This document shows, piece after piece, positions 9,218 to 21,040 of a DNA stretch of 64,000 nt. Numbering within the stretch: position 1 is the first letter of the stretch; each line of letters opens with the position of its first letter. Position numbers and translations under genes: made by a program. Origin of the DNA: Muscardinus avellanarius (lineage: Eukaryota > Chordata > Mammalia > Rodentia > Gliridae); NCBI GenBank assembly GCA_963383645.1, contig OY726560.1:85299093-85363092 (forward strand), read 5' to 3'. The notes under the pieces were generated by a model that saw only the letters and a program-made list of their open reading frames with translations, had not been told where the DNA came from and did no database searches.

Positions 9218-9575
9218 TTGGTGGTACTGGGGTTCCTGGAAACCCTGAAAACCTCCGGGCTACACACCCAAATCTATTTTTATACTTTTTTTTTTTTTGC
9301 AAACAGGGTCTCTTAAGCCAGCACAGCTGGCTTTGAACCTGTGTGATCCTCCTGTCTCCGCCTCCAAAGTGCAGGGATTACAAGCATGCACCACCATGCC
9401 CGGCTTGGAAGTTTTAAACCTACTTTCTTTTTTTTAGTTTTTGTTGTGGTACTGGGGATTGAACCTAGTATTGCTGAGGTTCTTGGTATATTGCAGAAGC
9501 TGGCCTCTAATCTGTGATCCTCCTGTCTCAGCCTCTCGAGCACTAGAATTACAAGCATTGCCACCATGCTCAGCA
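9218..9575 (-). mobile_element. Two adjacent minus-strand SINEs
   Basis: 9218-9406 is a young copy; ggaagtttt flanks it at 9171-9179 and 9407-9415. 9444-9575 is an older shortened copy starting at actggggattgaaccta. Confidence 0.85.
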
Positions 9576-9845
9576 AATCTACTCTTTTCTCTCTGTGGGT
9601 TCAATAATTTTAGTCTGTGAAATAAAATGACAATACATAAGAAAAAAAGAGCAAATAGGTCTTATTACATGTGTAAAGTATGGGAATATTAGATGGACTA
9701 TCTGGCTAAGTCTTATAAAGAACTTAAATAAATAAGGCTTGGGCTTCTGGGGTGAAGAAAATTGGAACAATCTGAGAAAGACTGAAAGGAGAGGGTGCAC
9801 AGACAAGGAAAAGTTTTGTCTTGTGACACAGATAAAATCTACTAA

Positions 9846-9976
9846 AGCCAGGTGCAGTAGTGCATGCCTGCAATCCCAGTACTTGTGAGGCTGATGCAGG
9901 AAGATTGCAAATTCAAGACTAGACTCAGACATTTAGCAAGACCCATAGCAACTTAGCAGGAGTTTGTTTCAAGATA
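9846..9976 (+). mobile_element. SINE fragment, B1 part
   Basis: agccaggtgcagtagtgcatgcctg through gtttcaagataaaaaat; the ID-like tail is missing. Confidence 0.7.
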
Positions 9977-9984
9977 AAAAATAG

Positions 9985-10675
9985 GATTGTAATGTGGAGG
10001 TAGCAAGATGGCAACTGAGGGGAACAGCACATTTCAGTTGCTCTGAGACTTGGACCTCAATCATCATGAAGATAACTTATTGACAAGAGATAAAAAGCAG
10101 AAAAATTTTTGAACAAAATAATGAAAAATTGAAACAGAGTGGAACCAAAGCCAAAAGACAGAACATGTGCTTCATCTGGGCTGGTCCCCTGGCAGTGCCA
10201 TCTTGGCCAGATCTCACTGGGGCACTACAGCCTCTAGAGATGGGCAGCAAAGAAGCTAATAACTTGTGGGAAGTAAGTGGCTGCAGATCATCAGTACTGT
10301 AAGTGATTTTCACTTGCTCCACACTCAAAAGAAATTGGACTGCCCAGATGCCTTCCAGAACCTGCAGCAGCAGTGGTTGAGCTCACCTCTCTCTCCATAG
10401 ATCCAGAGAAGCCCTCAACAAGACTGTAAGTTAACTACCCACCCCATCAGGAGACCACTGAGTATGGAAACAGAGACTTGCATGACAAGCAATAGATTCA
10501 TGGGGTCTAAAACTTTGCAGTTCACCCCTGTGGAGGTGGAAGTAAAGGCTGCTGTTGGACACAGAAGAAGCGTAGATTAGCAGACAGCCTCCAGGTGCTA
10601 TTTGGGTGGGAGAGGACCACAGGCCACAGGTGAAAGCTTCCTTGCAGGGCCTCGAGAAATCACCACATGGTCATT
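9985..10675 (+). mobile_element. L1 5' UTR-like segment
   Basis: Begins with gtagcaagatggcaactgag, which resembles an L1 start with its YY1-type site but differs from the L1 5' UTR at 1990-2738, so it would be another subfamily. It leads directly into ORF2 C-terminal sequence at 10680 without ORF1, so it is an internal-deletion copy or an accidental junction. Confidence 0.5.
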
Positions 10676-11140
10676 CCTCCAAAAGTGATCTACAGATTCA
10701 ATACAATACACATTAAATTACCAAGGTCATTCCTCACAGACATGAAAAGTTAGTCCTTAAATTCATTTGGAATAACAACAACAACAATAACAACAACAAC
10801 AACAACAACACAACATAGCCGAAGTAGTTCTCAGCAATTAAAAACTATGCAGGAGGCATCACAATACCTGACTTTAAATTATACTACAAAGACATATAAT
10901 AAAATCAACATGGTATTGACACAAAAACAGATTTATAGACCAATGAAGCAGAATAGAAGACTAGAAACAAATATGCACACTCACAGCCAATTAATTTTTG
11001 AAAAAGATGCCAAAAACATACACTGTAAAAAAAATAGCCTCTTCAACAAATGGTATCAGCAAAACTGGTTAACCACATGCAGAAAAATAGAAATAAACCC
11101 CACTTTCTCACCCTGAAAAAACGTCAATTTGACCAACTAA
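10676..11140 (+). mobile_element. L1 ORF2 C-terminal fragment
   Basis: The plus-strand frame 10847-11116 contains SLFNKWYQQNWLTTCRK, the conserved SLFNKW..NW..CRK block of the L1 ORF2 C-terminal half. Upstream sequence fits the region just before it. A CAA-repeat near 10780-10812 interrupts the copy. Confidence 0.75.
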
Positions 11141-11289
11141 TGAGAAGATAGAGACCGAGAGAAGCAGGCTTACACCCACTCTTCATTGCCTCAAAAACAG
11201 CACTCTACAAAGCCAGAAAATACTATCAGTAGAGGAATAAAAAATGATAAATACTAGGGACAAAGAAAAAGAAGACTAGAAGGCTGACC

Positions 11290-12180
11290 AGAGAGCAGTA
11301 AAGAAACCCGCCTGAGAGACTTCAACAGTCCTCTCACACCATTAGACTGATCTTCCAGACAAAAGGTCAGTAAAGATGCCTCAGACCTAAAGAACACTAT
11401 TAATCAAATGGACCTGTAAGACACATATAGGATATTTTACCCAACTACAACAGAGTTTACATTTTTCCTCAGCTGCTCATGGAACCTTCTCCAAAATAGA
11501 TCACATCCTGGGCCATAAAGTGAGCACTAGCAAATTTAAAATGTGACATACTTCCCTGTATTTTTTCAGACCATAATGGAATTAAAGTAGAAATCAACTA
11601 TAAGAAGACCCAGAGAAACCACATAAACATGTGGAGACTGAACACCGCACTTCTAAATGAAACATGGGTTATAGAAAAAGTAAGGGGTGAAATTCATAGC
11701 ACTGAGTGCTTACATAAGAAAAACAGAAAATCATCAAATAAATAACCTAATGACACACCTCAAAGCCCTTGGAAAACAGGAACAATATAACTCCAAAGCC
11801 AGTAGAAGACAGGAAATTATTAAAATCAGAGCAGAAATCAACAAAGAAGAGAATAAAAAACAATACAGAAAATCAACAAAACCAAAAGCTGGTTTCTCAA
11901 ATAATTAACAAGATAGATAAACCCCTAGTCAACCTAACCAAAAAAAGAGAGTATCAACCCAAATTATGAAGATAAGAGATGAAAAAGGAGATATCACTAT
12001 TGACAGTGTAGGAATCCAGAGGATTATCAGAAACTACTTTTTAAAACTATACTCCAACAAAATGGAAAATCTAGAGTAAATTAACAACTTTTTAGATAAA
12101 TACAACCTGTCTAAATTGAGTCAAAAAGATATAGAAAATTTAAACCAACCAACAGCAACCAAAGAGATTGAAATAGCACG
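11290..12180 (+). mobile_element. L1 ORF2 endonuclease end and linker fragment
   Basis: The plus strand encodes, with stops, a DFNSPLTPLD motif (endonuclease catalytic region), then FSKIDHILGHK, then the linker region with [21 protein letters not shown] and [14 protein letters not shown]. It lies downstream of the ORF2 C-terminal fragment, the reverse of the normal order, so two insertions or a rearrangement are needed. The same linker is on the minus strand at 25343-25819. Confidence 0.8.
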
Positions 12181-12626
12181 GAGTGTCTAAAGCTCCCAAG
12201 GGTCAGTCTCAGTATGCCCTCCACTATTAATGAAGTGTATTTGTCAGCTGGGGCTTCCATAAAAATTTTAACACATTAGGTGGCTTAAACAATTGAAATT
12301 TATTTTCTCACAAATGCTTTGTTTCTTTTTCCTTTTTTCTTTTTTTTCCCCCCTCAAAACTGGGGTTCAAACCAGGGCCTCATACACGCTAGGCAAGAAA
12401 GTTTACCAAGGAGCTGCATGCCCAGACCCTATTTCTTCCCAATTTTGAGGTTGAAAGTTCAAGGTCAGAGTGTCAGAAGGGTGGGTTTCTCTAGAGAACT
12501 TTCTTCTTGGCTTTTAGATGACCTTTGTTAGGATGTGGGGTGGTCACCCACCCACCTATTCATGGGTTCTTTTCCTCAGTTGTTATAGAAATAATAATTG
12601 GGAGACTCAGTTGAAATTTAGTGTAA
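12181..12626. other. Mostly unassigned, with an old SINE tail near 12355-12440
   Basis: ggggttcaaaccagggcctcat and the following agctgcatgcccagaccc look like a reverse ID/B4-type tail. The rest shows nothing. Confidence 0.45.
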
Positions 12627-12820
12627 GAAGCCAGGTGTGGTAGCACACTCTTGTAATCCCAGCATTTAGGAGGCTAAAACAGAAGGATCACGGTTCAGGG
12701 CCAGTATCAGCTGGGGCCTTAGTGAGGCCCTTTTCAACTCAGTGAGACCCTGTTTCAAAACAAAGAATAAAAAATAGGGCTGGGAGTGTAACTCAGAGGT
12801 ATAATGCACAGTACTGCAAA
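12627..12820 (+). mobile_element. B1-dID SINE
   Basis: agccaggtgtggtagcacac to the tail gggctgggagtgtaactcagaggtat; member of the subfamily with the aaaacaaagaataaaaaatag linker. It runs into the GAAA microsatellite. Confidence 0.85.
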
Positions 12821-12821
<1 letters not shown>

Positions 12822-12881
<60 letters not shown>

Positions 12882-12895
12882 TAGAAAGAAAGAAT
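12822..12895 (+). repeat. (GAAA)n microsatellite
   Basis: About 15 near-perfect GAAA units grown from the SINE A tail. Confidence 0.95.
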
Positions 12896-13146
12896 TTTAG
12901 TGTAAGGCAAAAAGATTTATTTCAAGAGCAAAAGTAACAATTTGCCTCGAAGAGATAGAAAGAGAGGAGAAAGGACAGCAATTCCAAAGAAACAAAGTCT
13001 GAGTGGAAATGCTTACCATCCTGGAATTTCTGATCTTAAATAGATTATTTTGCCTTGTATCTAGTCTTTCCCAGACTTCATGGTATAGACCTTGGCCCAC
13101 TTTTTTTTATCTTTCTTCCACCCACCAAATATAGGTGTCAGTTAAT

Positions 13147-13390
13147 TTTTTTTTTTTGAAGTACTAGGGATGGAACCCAGGGGCATTCTACCTCCAAGCT
13201 ACACCCCCCAGCCCTATTTTTTAGTCTTTTATTTTTTGAAACAGGGTCTCACTGAGTTGCAAAGGGCCTTACGAACCAGCTAAGGCTGTCCATGAACCTC
13301 GATCCTCTGGTCTCTGCCTCTGAAATGCTGGGATTACAAGCATGCACTACAATGCCTGACATCAGTTGATTATTATTATTATTATTATTT
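13147..13390 (-). mobile_element. SINE followed by (ATT)n
   Basis: Full-length minus-strand copy from agtactagggatggaaccca to actacaatgcctgac, then an ATT run at 13369-13390. Confidence 0.85.
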
Positions 13391-13780
13391 TTTTTTGCTT
13401 TGTTAGTGTCTATGTAAGAGAATGCATGATTTTTTTTAACTCATTTTTTAATCCTTTGTCTTTATCAAGCTAAGTTTTAAGGTTTGTAACTTTTTCTTAG
13501 AACTCACTGCAGGCAGCAATTATCTTTGCTGTTATGGTAACTGCCTGCTGTGCTTTACAGCTGCAGTTTGCTTTTCTAACAGACTCAGAGAAAGGAGAGG
13601 GAGGAATCATATAGTGACATAAGTATGGTGTAAAGGATTTCAGTTCTTTCTGCATTTTAACTAATCAATCAGGGACAATCTCCTTCAACTATGGACTGAA
13701 CTATATTGTTCCAAAATTCATATGCCTGGTTTATTAAACATTTTATTTCCAATTATTTTTTAAATGTGGTAGCCGGGATC
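13391..13780. other. Stretch without recognised gene or repeat
   Basis: Non-repetitive; no open frame of note. Confidence 0.4.
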
Positions 13781-14200
13781 AGTTGTGGTGGTGCTCAGTA
13801 CTTGGGAGGCTGAGACAGGAGGATCACAGGTTCACAGTCAACTTCACCTACTTATTGAGGCCCTCTGCAACTTAGTGAGACCCTGTTTTAAAATAAAAAT
13901 TAATATCCAGGCGTGGTGGCACACGCTTGTAATCCCCACACTTGGGAGGTGGAGACAGGAGGATCATGCAGGTTCGAAGCCAGCCACGCTGGCTTAAGAG
14001 AACCTGTTTCCAAATAAAATTATAAAAATAGGTCTGGGAGTGTAGCCCGGAGGTAGAAGGGCTTCCAGGAACCCCAGTACCACCAAAATAATAAAACAAT
14101 AAAAAATAAAAATAAATTAAAAAAAAAATAAAGAGCTGGGAATGTCGCAGAGAATCTCAGAGATTGAATGCTCCTGGGTACGATCCCCAGCACAAAAAAA
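13781..14200 (+). mobile_element. Older SINE interrupted by a younger SINE
   Basis: The old copy covers about 13781-13893 (head and B1 part) and 14134-14200 (ID-like tail with gagctgggaatgtcg and gggtacgatccccagcac). The young copy at 13905-14095 starts ccaggcgtggtggcacac and ends ccccagtaccacc. Both are plus strand. Confidence 0.85.
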
Positions 14201-14490
14201 TAAATAAATAAAAATGTGATTACTAAACCAAATTCAAGGCAGCAATAGCCTATTTTACATGTGTGCTTATCTTTATTTTCTCCACATAGCAGGAAACAAT
14301 GCTTGGTGTACAGCCAAATCAAATTCCTGAAACTGAAGGTTTTCATCTACAGCTTTGGCCAGACTGTAGTGCAGACGCTAAGGAAATCCCTGTGATGTCA
14401 GCCATCAAGGATCCAGGACCACAAACCCTGTGCTCTGAGTTGACATTCACACTCTGTAAGCGTTGACTGGTTACATTCTTTTGTGTTTGT
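14201..14490. other. Short unassigned stretch
   Basis: Nothing recognised. Confidence 0.35.
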
Positions 14491-14686
14491 GTGGTACTAG
14501 GGGTTAAGACCAGGAGCATTCTACCTCTTAATTATAACTTCAGTCCTCTTTATTTTATTTTTAAAAATTTTAAACAAACAGAGCTTCACTAAGTTGCTGA
14601 GGCTGGCCTTATACCTGTGATCCTCCTGTCTCAGTCTTCCAGGCACTGGGATTACAAGTGTGTGCCACCATGCCCAGTTTTATCAT

Positions 14687-14717
<31 letters not shown>

Positions 14718-14940
14718 TTTTTTTTTGCGGGTCTGGGGATGGAACCCAGGGGCATTTGACCTCCGAGCTACACCCCCTGCCCTATTTTTTTATTCTTTAT
14801 TTTGAAACAGGGTCTCACTGAGTTGCAGAGGGCCTCACTAAGTAGCTGAGGCTGTCTGCGAACCACGATCCTCCAGGTCTCAGCCTCCCAAATGCTGGGA
14901 TTACAAGTGTGCGCCACCACGCCCAGCTTATTTATTTATT
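14491..14940 (-). mobile_element. Two minus-strand SINEs around a (TTTA)n run
   Basis: 14491-14683 is an older copy. TTTA repeats occupy 14684-14719. 14722-14935 is a young copy (gcgggtctggggatggaac... subfamily), followed by more TTTA, so it probably inserted into the TTTA tract. Confidence 0.85.
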
Positions 14941-15322
14941 TCTATACAGCTCAGTTATCTCTTCATCCAGGCACTGAATGGAAGCACTGGAATGACAAAA
15001 TGCAGTCAATTCCACAGTTCTCATAGATCGCCATGGACTTCCAACCTTGCATGCAGGGCTCCTCCTGGGCCTTGCTTTCCTGAGCTCTCGTATCCCTCCA
15101 CCTCTGTCCCCTTTCCTTGGCTAAAAGACTTACCCTCAGATACTATCCTGGTTCTATCTTCTGCTCAACTACTCTCTCTTCACTAAAGCCTTCTGGCACC
15201 CATTGTCTTTATCTGGAGACTTCCCATCCCACACAAGTAATCTCTCAGCCTGCTCCATTTACCTCCAAAATGCTTATCCACACTGATATATCATAAATTG
15301 AATTGGTCACTGATTCATTTTT

Positions 15323-15325
<3 letters not shown>
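14941..15325. other. Stretch without recognised gene or repeat
   Basis: Non-repetitive pyrimidine-rich DNA; no supported gene. Confidence 0.4.
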
Positions 15326-15372
<47 letters not shown>

Positions 15373-15400
15373 CATGCATAAACACACACACTAGTGTCTA
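15326..15400 (+). repeat. (CA)n microsatellite
   Basis: Long CA run with a few interruptions near its right end. Confidence 0.95.
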
Positions 15401-15819
15401 AAACATCATCAATAGTTTTGTGTGTGTGTGTATGCATGAATGAATGCACAATTACTGCAGAGAGAGCTAAACCACACTGTGGTTACCACTTGAAAACACA
15501 AAGCCCAAGCCTTTCTGGGGAAGCTGCAAGAGCCAATGCTTCCCAGACAGGTGACGCTGGAGAAGGATGTGGGATGTGCACACATCAGTGCAGGACAGGA
15601 AGGAGGAAAGGACATCATGCTGCAGAAGAAGGATAAGCATGTGCAGAGGCATGAGGCTACCCACGACCAAGCTCAAGGAGAGGTAGGAAGCTTGGCAGGC
15701 ATGGAGATATCAAGTGGGACCAAACTATGTGTTGTCAAGTGGAGAAACAACAACAATCACAATGGCAGGCAACAGAAGGCCTCACAGGAAGTCAGAATCT
15801 TGGCTCACTGACTTAGATA

Positions 15820-15821
<2 letters not shown>
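15401..15821. other. Stretch without recognised gene
   Basis: Starts with a short TG run. Overlapping open frames on both strands of 60-90 codons look like chance; no family recognised. Confidence 0.4.

Positions 15822-15867
<46 letters not shown>
15822..15867 (+). repeat. (TG)n microsatellite
   Basis: About 22 uninterrupted TG units. Confidence 0.95.
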
Positions 15868-15935
15868 TGATACACAGGGGCTTGAACCCAGATGAATTCT
15901 AACACTGAGCTACACCCTCAGCCCTATTTTGTTTT
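15868..15935 (-). mobile_element. SINE, left part, split by an LTR
   Basis: Tail box (cttgaacccagatgaattc, gagctacaccctcagccc). The B1 part resumes at 16660-16795 after the LTR. Confidence 0.8.
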
Positions 15936-16659
15936 TGTACCAGTACTGGGAATGGCTTAAGAAGATTTGAGAAAGCTCTGATTATTAATAGATATATTTA
16001 AAAAATAGTTGTGTCAAAATGGCAGACCTGGGGAAAGAAAGACTTGGTTTTGGTTTCAGTCAGGAAGCAAACAGCTATTGAAACTTAAATTGACTTAGAT
16101 AAAAGTAATTAGCAAGTCGATAGGAGAGGGGATCTAGGACTTCCTCTTTCTAAAGACAGATCTACATAATAATTAATCTAGCTAGGATGGGAGGAGGGGG
16201 TCACCTTCGACCATGACCTTCGTGAAAAGAGACCTAGGTGGGAAAGTACACCTTGGTGGGAAAGTAATGGGAGGTACCTTTCCGGGTAAGGGGAGGTACC
16301 TTACAGGGATTTTTACTACATCAGAATTACGTGAACAAGATGGAAGACATCATGTATAAAGTTTGGTCCGTGCTTTGTATTTCAGTGAATTTGTTCAAAC
16401 CACCCTTCCATGCCACTCTTGAATGGCATGGGACTGAAACTGTCTTCTGTATTTCTATCTTTTTAATAAACTTCTTTAAATCTTCAGCAAAAGTCCGGGC
16501 TAATGTGTGTTTATCCTTAGCTCAGGACAAGAACCCGTGAGCTTTTTATCTTTTTCTGTTTTTGTGGTTTTATTGGGAAATTATTCCCAGGGGCCTAACA
16601 AAGACCCCTGGGGAACAGTCACCTCCAAATGGTAACCCTCACCCCCCAAAACCATAACA
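15936..16659 (+). mobile_element. Solo LTR, family A copy 1
   Basis: 724 bp starting TGTACCAGTACTGGG and ending ACCATAACA. It contains an AATAAA signal at about 16464, followed by cttctttaaatcttcagcaaaagtcc, the R/U5-like part shared by all copies of this family. The 5-base flanks (gtttt, atttt) match imperfectly. No internal retroviral sequence is attached, so it is a solo LTR. Confidence 0.8.
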
Positions 16660-16796
16660 ATTTTTATTTTTAAACAGGGTCTCCCTAGGTTGACGAGAGT
16701 CTCACTATTTGCTGAGGCTGTTCTTAGACCTGAAATCCTCCCGAATCAGCCTCCCAAATACAGAAATTACAAATATACAACACCATGCCTGGCTCA
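16660..16796 (-). mobile_element. SINE, right part, split by an LTR
   Basis: aacagggtctccc through caccatgcctggct continues the copy cut at 15935. Confidence 0.8.
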
Positions 16797-16877
16797 TTTT
16801 TTTTCAGTGCTGAAGTTTGCTAGTGCTAGACAAGGACTCTACATCCCTAACACCGAGTTGGATACTTTAAGAAGCAC

Positions 16878-17063
16878 CAGCTGAGCATGGTAGTGCGCAT
16901 CTGTAATCCCAATACTTGGAAGGATAAAACAGGAGGATTGAAGGTTTGAGGCTAGCCTCATCAACTTAGCAAGATCCTCAGCAACTTAGTGATACCCTAT
17001 TTCAATAGTAAAAAGGGCCGGGGATATAGCTCTGAGGTAGAAAGTCCCTGGTTTCTATCCCCA
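16878..17063 (+). mobile_element. B1-dID SINE
   Basis: gctgagcatggtagtgcgcat to ctatccccagtacaag, followed by a GA-rich tail at 17064-17110. Confidence 0.85.
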
Positions 17064-17147
17064 GTACAAGAAGAAAAAGAAGAAGGAGGAAGAAACGGAG
17101 GAGGAGAAGCATTAACAGATGATTTGCAATGGTGGACCAGGGTATGT

Positions 17148-17570
17148 TTGTTGATTGATTGATTGATTGATTGATTTTCTGGTACCAGGGATTGAAGCCA
17201 GGTATGTTCTACTTCAGATCTATACACCCAGCCCTAATTTATGTTTTATTTTGAGACAGCATCTCACTAAATTGCTGGCCTCAAACCCACAATCTTCCTG
17301 TCTCTACTTCGTAAGTACCAAGATTACAGGCATGCAGTACCATGCCTGGATATTTATTTTTTTATCTTATTTTTATTTTCACATTCTGTGTTCTGGCGAT
17401 TGAACTCAGGAGCATTCTACCTCCAAACTACACCCCTAGCCCTATATTTTTAAAATTTTAAACAGAGTCTGGATCAGTCGCTGAGAGACTTACTAAATTG
17501 CTGAGGCTGGCTTTGAATCTGTAATCTTCTAGTCTCAGCCTCCCAAATAGCCCAGCACCTGGCTTTATTT
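17148..17570 (-). mobile_element. (GATT)n and two minus-strand SINEs
   Basis: GATT repeats at 17148-17176. A SINE at 17178-17352 ends accatgcctgg. A second copy at 17393-17570 starts ctggcgattgaactcagg and has a damaged head. Confidence 0.8.
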
Positions 17571-17832
17571 TATGTTTTTATCTTCAACTTGTCCTCCTAT
17601 AGCCTATTATGTAGAAAGTTCACTAGCTATCCCCGAATAGGGAGACAAGCTGTTCAGCTTAAACTAACTAACTGTTCAGCTGATGAGTTAACTACCTCTG
17701 ATTTAATTGATAACAGGGTGCACATGAAAACACACATGACCAGGCTGGTAGAACTTCCCTGCCTCCAGCTCCTTTTCTGTCCTCCCACCACTGTGGCTGT
17801 CTGGAGTCTCCCAGGCACCTCCAAGCCTGACT
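17571..17832. other. Short unassigned stretch
   Basis: Nothing recognised; the last five bases (tgact) are the target duplication of the next element. Confidence 0.4.
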
Positions 17833-18543
17833 TGTACCAGTATTAGGAATAGCCTAGAAAGATTCAAAAGAGAAGTTTTGGTTATTAATGTATATATTTC
17901 AAAAATCGGGTTACAGAAGATGGAGCTCAGAGTTGTAAGAGGGACAGGCTTGGTTACTGTCAGGAATCAGGCAGCTATTATAATGTAAACCACCCTAGCT
18001 AAAAGTAATTAGCAAGTCCATAGGGAGTTGGAACTTTGGACTTCCACACTTAAGAGGATGGGAGGAGGGGATTGAAGTTCACAAAAGTGGAACAGATTCC
18101 ACAATGCCCTTGACCTTGTGAATGTTCTGGTTTAAACAAAGAAACCTGGGCTTGAGTTAGGTGTTAGGCATAGACCAAGAGTTAGGCGTAGACCAAGAGT
18201 TGGGCCAAGGGGACGGACTTTACCTATGTCACAGAATTGCATAAGAGAACAAGATGGAGGACTTTATTTCTATAAATGCTGTGGTATATTTTGTATTCCA
18301 GTGATTTTGTTTCAGGTCACCCCCCTATGTTATTTTGTAATATTATAAGGCTGTACCTACATTCTTTATTTCTATCTTTGTACTAATAAACTCATTTAAC
18401 TCTTCAGCAAGAGTCCAGACTATTGCATATCTATCAGTAGTCTGGACAAGGACCCGCAGTTTTATGGGTATGTCTTTGGGAGCCTAACAGAGGTCCCTGA
18501 GGACAGTTCCCCCAAACAGTAATAGTCACCCCAAACCGTAACA
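17833..18543 (+). mobile_element. Solo LTR, family A copy 2
   Basis: 711 bp, TGTACCAGTATTAGG to ACCGTAACA, flanked by tgact at 17828-17832 and 18544-18548. An AATAAA signal lies near 18386 with the same downstream motif as copy 1. U3 has three tandem copies of a short aggc(a/g)tagaccaagagtt-type phrase near 18160-18205. The exact duplication makes this the reference copy for the ends of the family. Confidence 0.9.
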
Positions 18544-18624
18544 TGACTCCCCTAGGATGCTCTCTCCATCCAGACCTCTGCCCTAGCTACTCCCCCAGGG
18601 TAATATTCTGTAGATAAGCTCCTG

Positions 18625-19097
18625 TGTGGGGAGCCATTAAGGTTTTCCCCTTTAAGAACACTTCTGACTGTCCTTTGCCCAGAGCCAATAAGGTTTGGGG
18701 TCATGGAAAGTTCAGCGTCTGAGAGAAGCTCAGGTGGAATTGATTGCTTTGACCGTTAAGCGCACAGGTGGTGACAGCACAGGCTTGATTGGTTTGACTG
18801 TTATGCGTGTAGGTGGTGACGTCATGAGGGTTAGCTGACCGGGAGCGGTATAAATAGGACGAGAGCGAAAAACCGGGATCGGTCAGTAGAGATATCGACC
18901 CGGGAGTGTACTGCCGATCCTTCCATGAGAGAATAAAGTATTCTATGAATAAAATTCATTGAATAAAATTCTTTTCATCCTCACTCCTCTCTTCAGAACC
19001 CGTACTTTTGCCGGCTGGCTCCGGCACTCCTGCCCTCCTGGCTCACTGCACCATGTTCTTTTCCTCCTGTGTTCAATTATATGATTTTGATTTAACA
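18625..19097 (+). mobile_element. LTR of a second ERV family, with promoter elements
   Basis: TGTGGGGAGCC start and an ..AACA end before a tttggtggccacggg stretch that could be a decayed primer binding site. Inside are a 36 bp unit repeated with 45 bp period (18740-18775 and 18785-18820), a perfect TGACGTCA CRE at 18817-18824, a TATA box tataaatag at 18849-18857 and polyadenylation signals near 18933-18975. No internal coding region is attached. The exact left end is 18623 or 18625. Confidence 0.7.
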
Positions 19098-19264
19098 TTT
19101 GGTGGCCACGGGTTTCAGTCAGCATTCTCACTGCTCTAAATAAATGCCTAATACAAAAAACTTAGAAGAGGAAAGATTTATGGGGACTCACAGTTTCAGA
19201 AGACATATTGCTTTTCTCTCTCTCACCCACACTATCTTGTTGAGATGTAGAATTGTTACTTTTG

Positions 19265-19403
19265 CCTTTTTTTTTAAAACAGGGTCTCACTAAGGTTTGG
19301 AGGGCATCACTAAGTAGCTGGGACTGGCAGTGAGCCTGTGATCCTCCTGTCTCAGCCTCCCAAATATGAGAATTACAAACATATACCACCATGCCCAGCT
19401 TAA
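19265..19403 (-). mobile_element. SINE fragment, B1 part
   Basis: aaaacagggtctcac through accaccatgcccagc; tail missing. Confidence 0.8.
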
Positions 19404-19945
19404 CTTTTACTTTTATAATAAATATTTGTTTGCACTGCACTAAATTTTAACTGCTTGCCTTGGCTTTTTATTTCCAAGCCTATGATATCTATCTGAGCTG
19501 GAGAAAATAGCTCATGGCAGTCACTAAAATTATGACATCGTTGGCAACCCAACTTGACATGGGGCTTCCAAACCATATCATCTTTGATACTACCTGTGGG
19601 GCTTTCAGAGTCATTGACCTTGGTAAGTCTACTAAAATATTTTTTTCTCTGCCTATGCAGTTACTATTGATAAGGAAGGAGGTGAAGGGGGATGAGCCTG
19701 CTGCAATGCAGCCCATTGTGGAGTAAGTGCAGCAGCTGACATTAAGATTTGGGCTGACTAAAGCTCCAGAGTGACTCTGTGATTACTTAGCTCTCTCTAG
19801 TTAGGTAGAGGCAGCTGTGTGAATAGGGGAGTTATCTGGACCAATCTTATCCTTTGGCTTAGACTGTAGAGCAGAGAGCCCATCCCTGAGTTCTGATTGC
19901 AATTAAAAAGTCATTAGCTATTTCTACATCAGCATGAACAACTGC
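19404..19945. other. Stretch without recognised gene
   Basis: Contains a 70-codon open plus-strand frame (19514-19726) that I do not recognise. No splice or promoter context supports it. Confidence 0.4.
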
Positions 19946-20150
19946 AAGCCAGGCATGGTGGCACATGCTTGTAATTCCAGCATTAAGAGGCTGAGACAGA
20001 AGGATCCTGGTTCACAGACAGCCTCAACTACTTAGTGAGGCCCTTTGAAACTCAGTGAGAACCTGTTTCAAAATAAAGAATAAAAAATAGGGCTGAGGGT
20101 ATAGCTTGGAGGTAGAATGCCCCTGGGTTCCATCCCAATACCACAAAAAA
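19946..20150 (+). mobile_element. B1-dID SINE
   Basis: agccaggcatggtggcaca through ccatcccaataccac with an A tail. Confidence 0.9.
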
Positions 20151-21040
20151 AAAGAACAACTGCAGTCAGAAAGCTATTTATAACAGTGAAATTTACACAT
20201 AACTAGAAGGCTGCAGCAACAGGTTTTCTAAACTCAGAGAACAAGTCAAAATTGAGCTGCTTCATTCATTTGGACTCCAAAATTTGTAAGATCTCACATT
20301 GCTTAGTTTCTGGCCATAGGGAGGGGGTGTTTAAATTTCTACCCCTCATGGTGTGGTGGGAAGGGGACCAAAGAAAAGCTCTCCAATTTTATATGCATGA
20401 GTAGAGGGAAGTGTTGGCTTTGAGGCCACTCCTCTGGGACTGCCAACTTGATGCCTCTGAAAAGGGTAAATGTCCCTACCGAGCTGGGACTGATAACATC
20501 TCACACCTCTGCTACTGTTAGTCAGGCTGACTTCTGCCCTGAGTAGAGAGAAGCCTAAAGTTTAAATATTTCTTGTAAAAACTCGTAAACCAATTCTAAT
20601 GTCATTTGTTCTCTTATACTCTAAAGATCAACTCTAAGATTCTGTCTCTGCCTTCCACCACCACCACCACCACCCCTCCCTGCAACCCCCCCTCAAAGAA
20701 AGGAAAAGACAAGAAAAATTTACTGCTGCCATGATGTTTCTGCCTTGGACTCAGCCAGCCATGTACTGAATCTCTGAAATCATAAGCACAAATGAACCTT
20801 TCCTCCTCCAAGCTGTTCTTGTAGGTATTTTTGTCACAGCAACTAAAAAGCTAAGTGAATCCGTGGTTCTGCATATTCCTAGCAGATAGACTGTGTGTGT
20901 GAGGGGGTCACTTTTGTTCTTATGAAAACTCACATAAAACTAGTTTTTTTTTTTTCCTATGGGGTCACTTGGTGGTACCCAGAGCTAGCATTATAGAGAC
21001 AGAATTGTGGAGGCTGTAAAGGCCCTGAAATTTCTTTCTT
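20151..21040. other. Mostly unassigned; small simple and ancient repeats
   Basis: A CCA run lies at 20655-20678. Near 20760-20865, cctttcctcctccaagctgtt and gtcacagcaactaaaaagct belong to the same ancient family as 39234-39665. The rest shows nothing. Confidence 0.5.
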
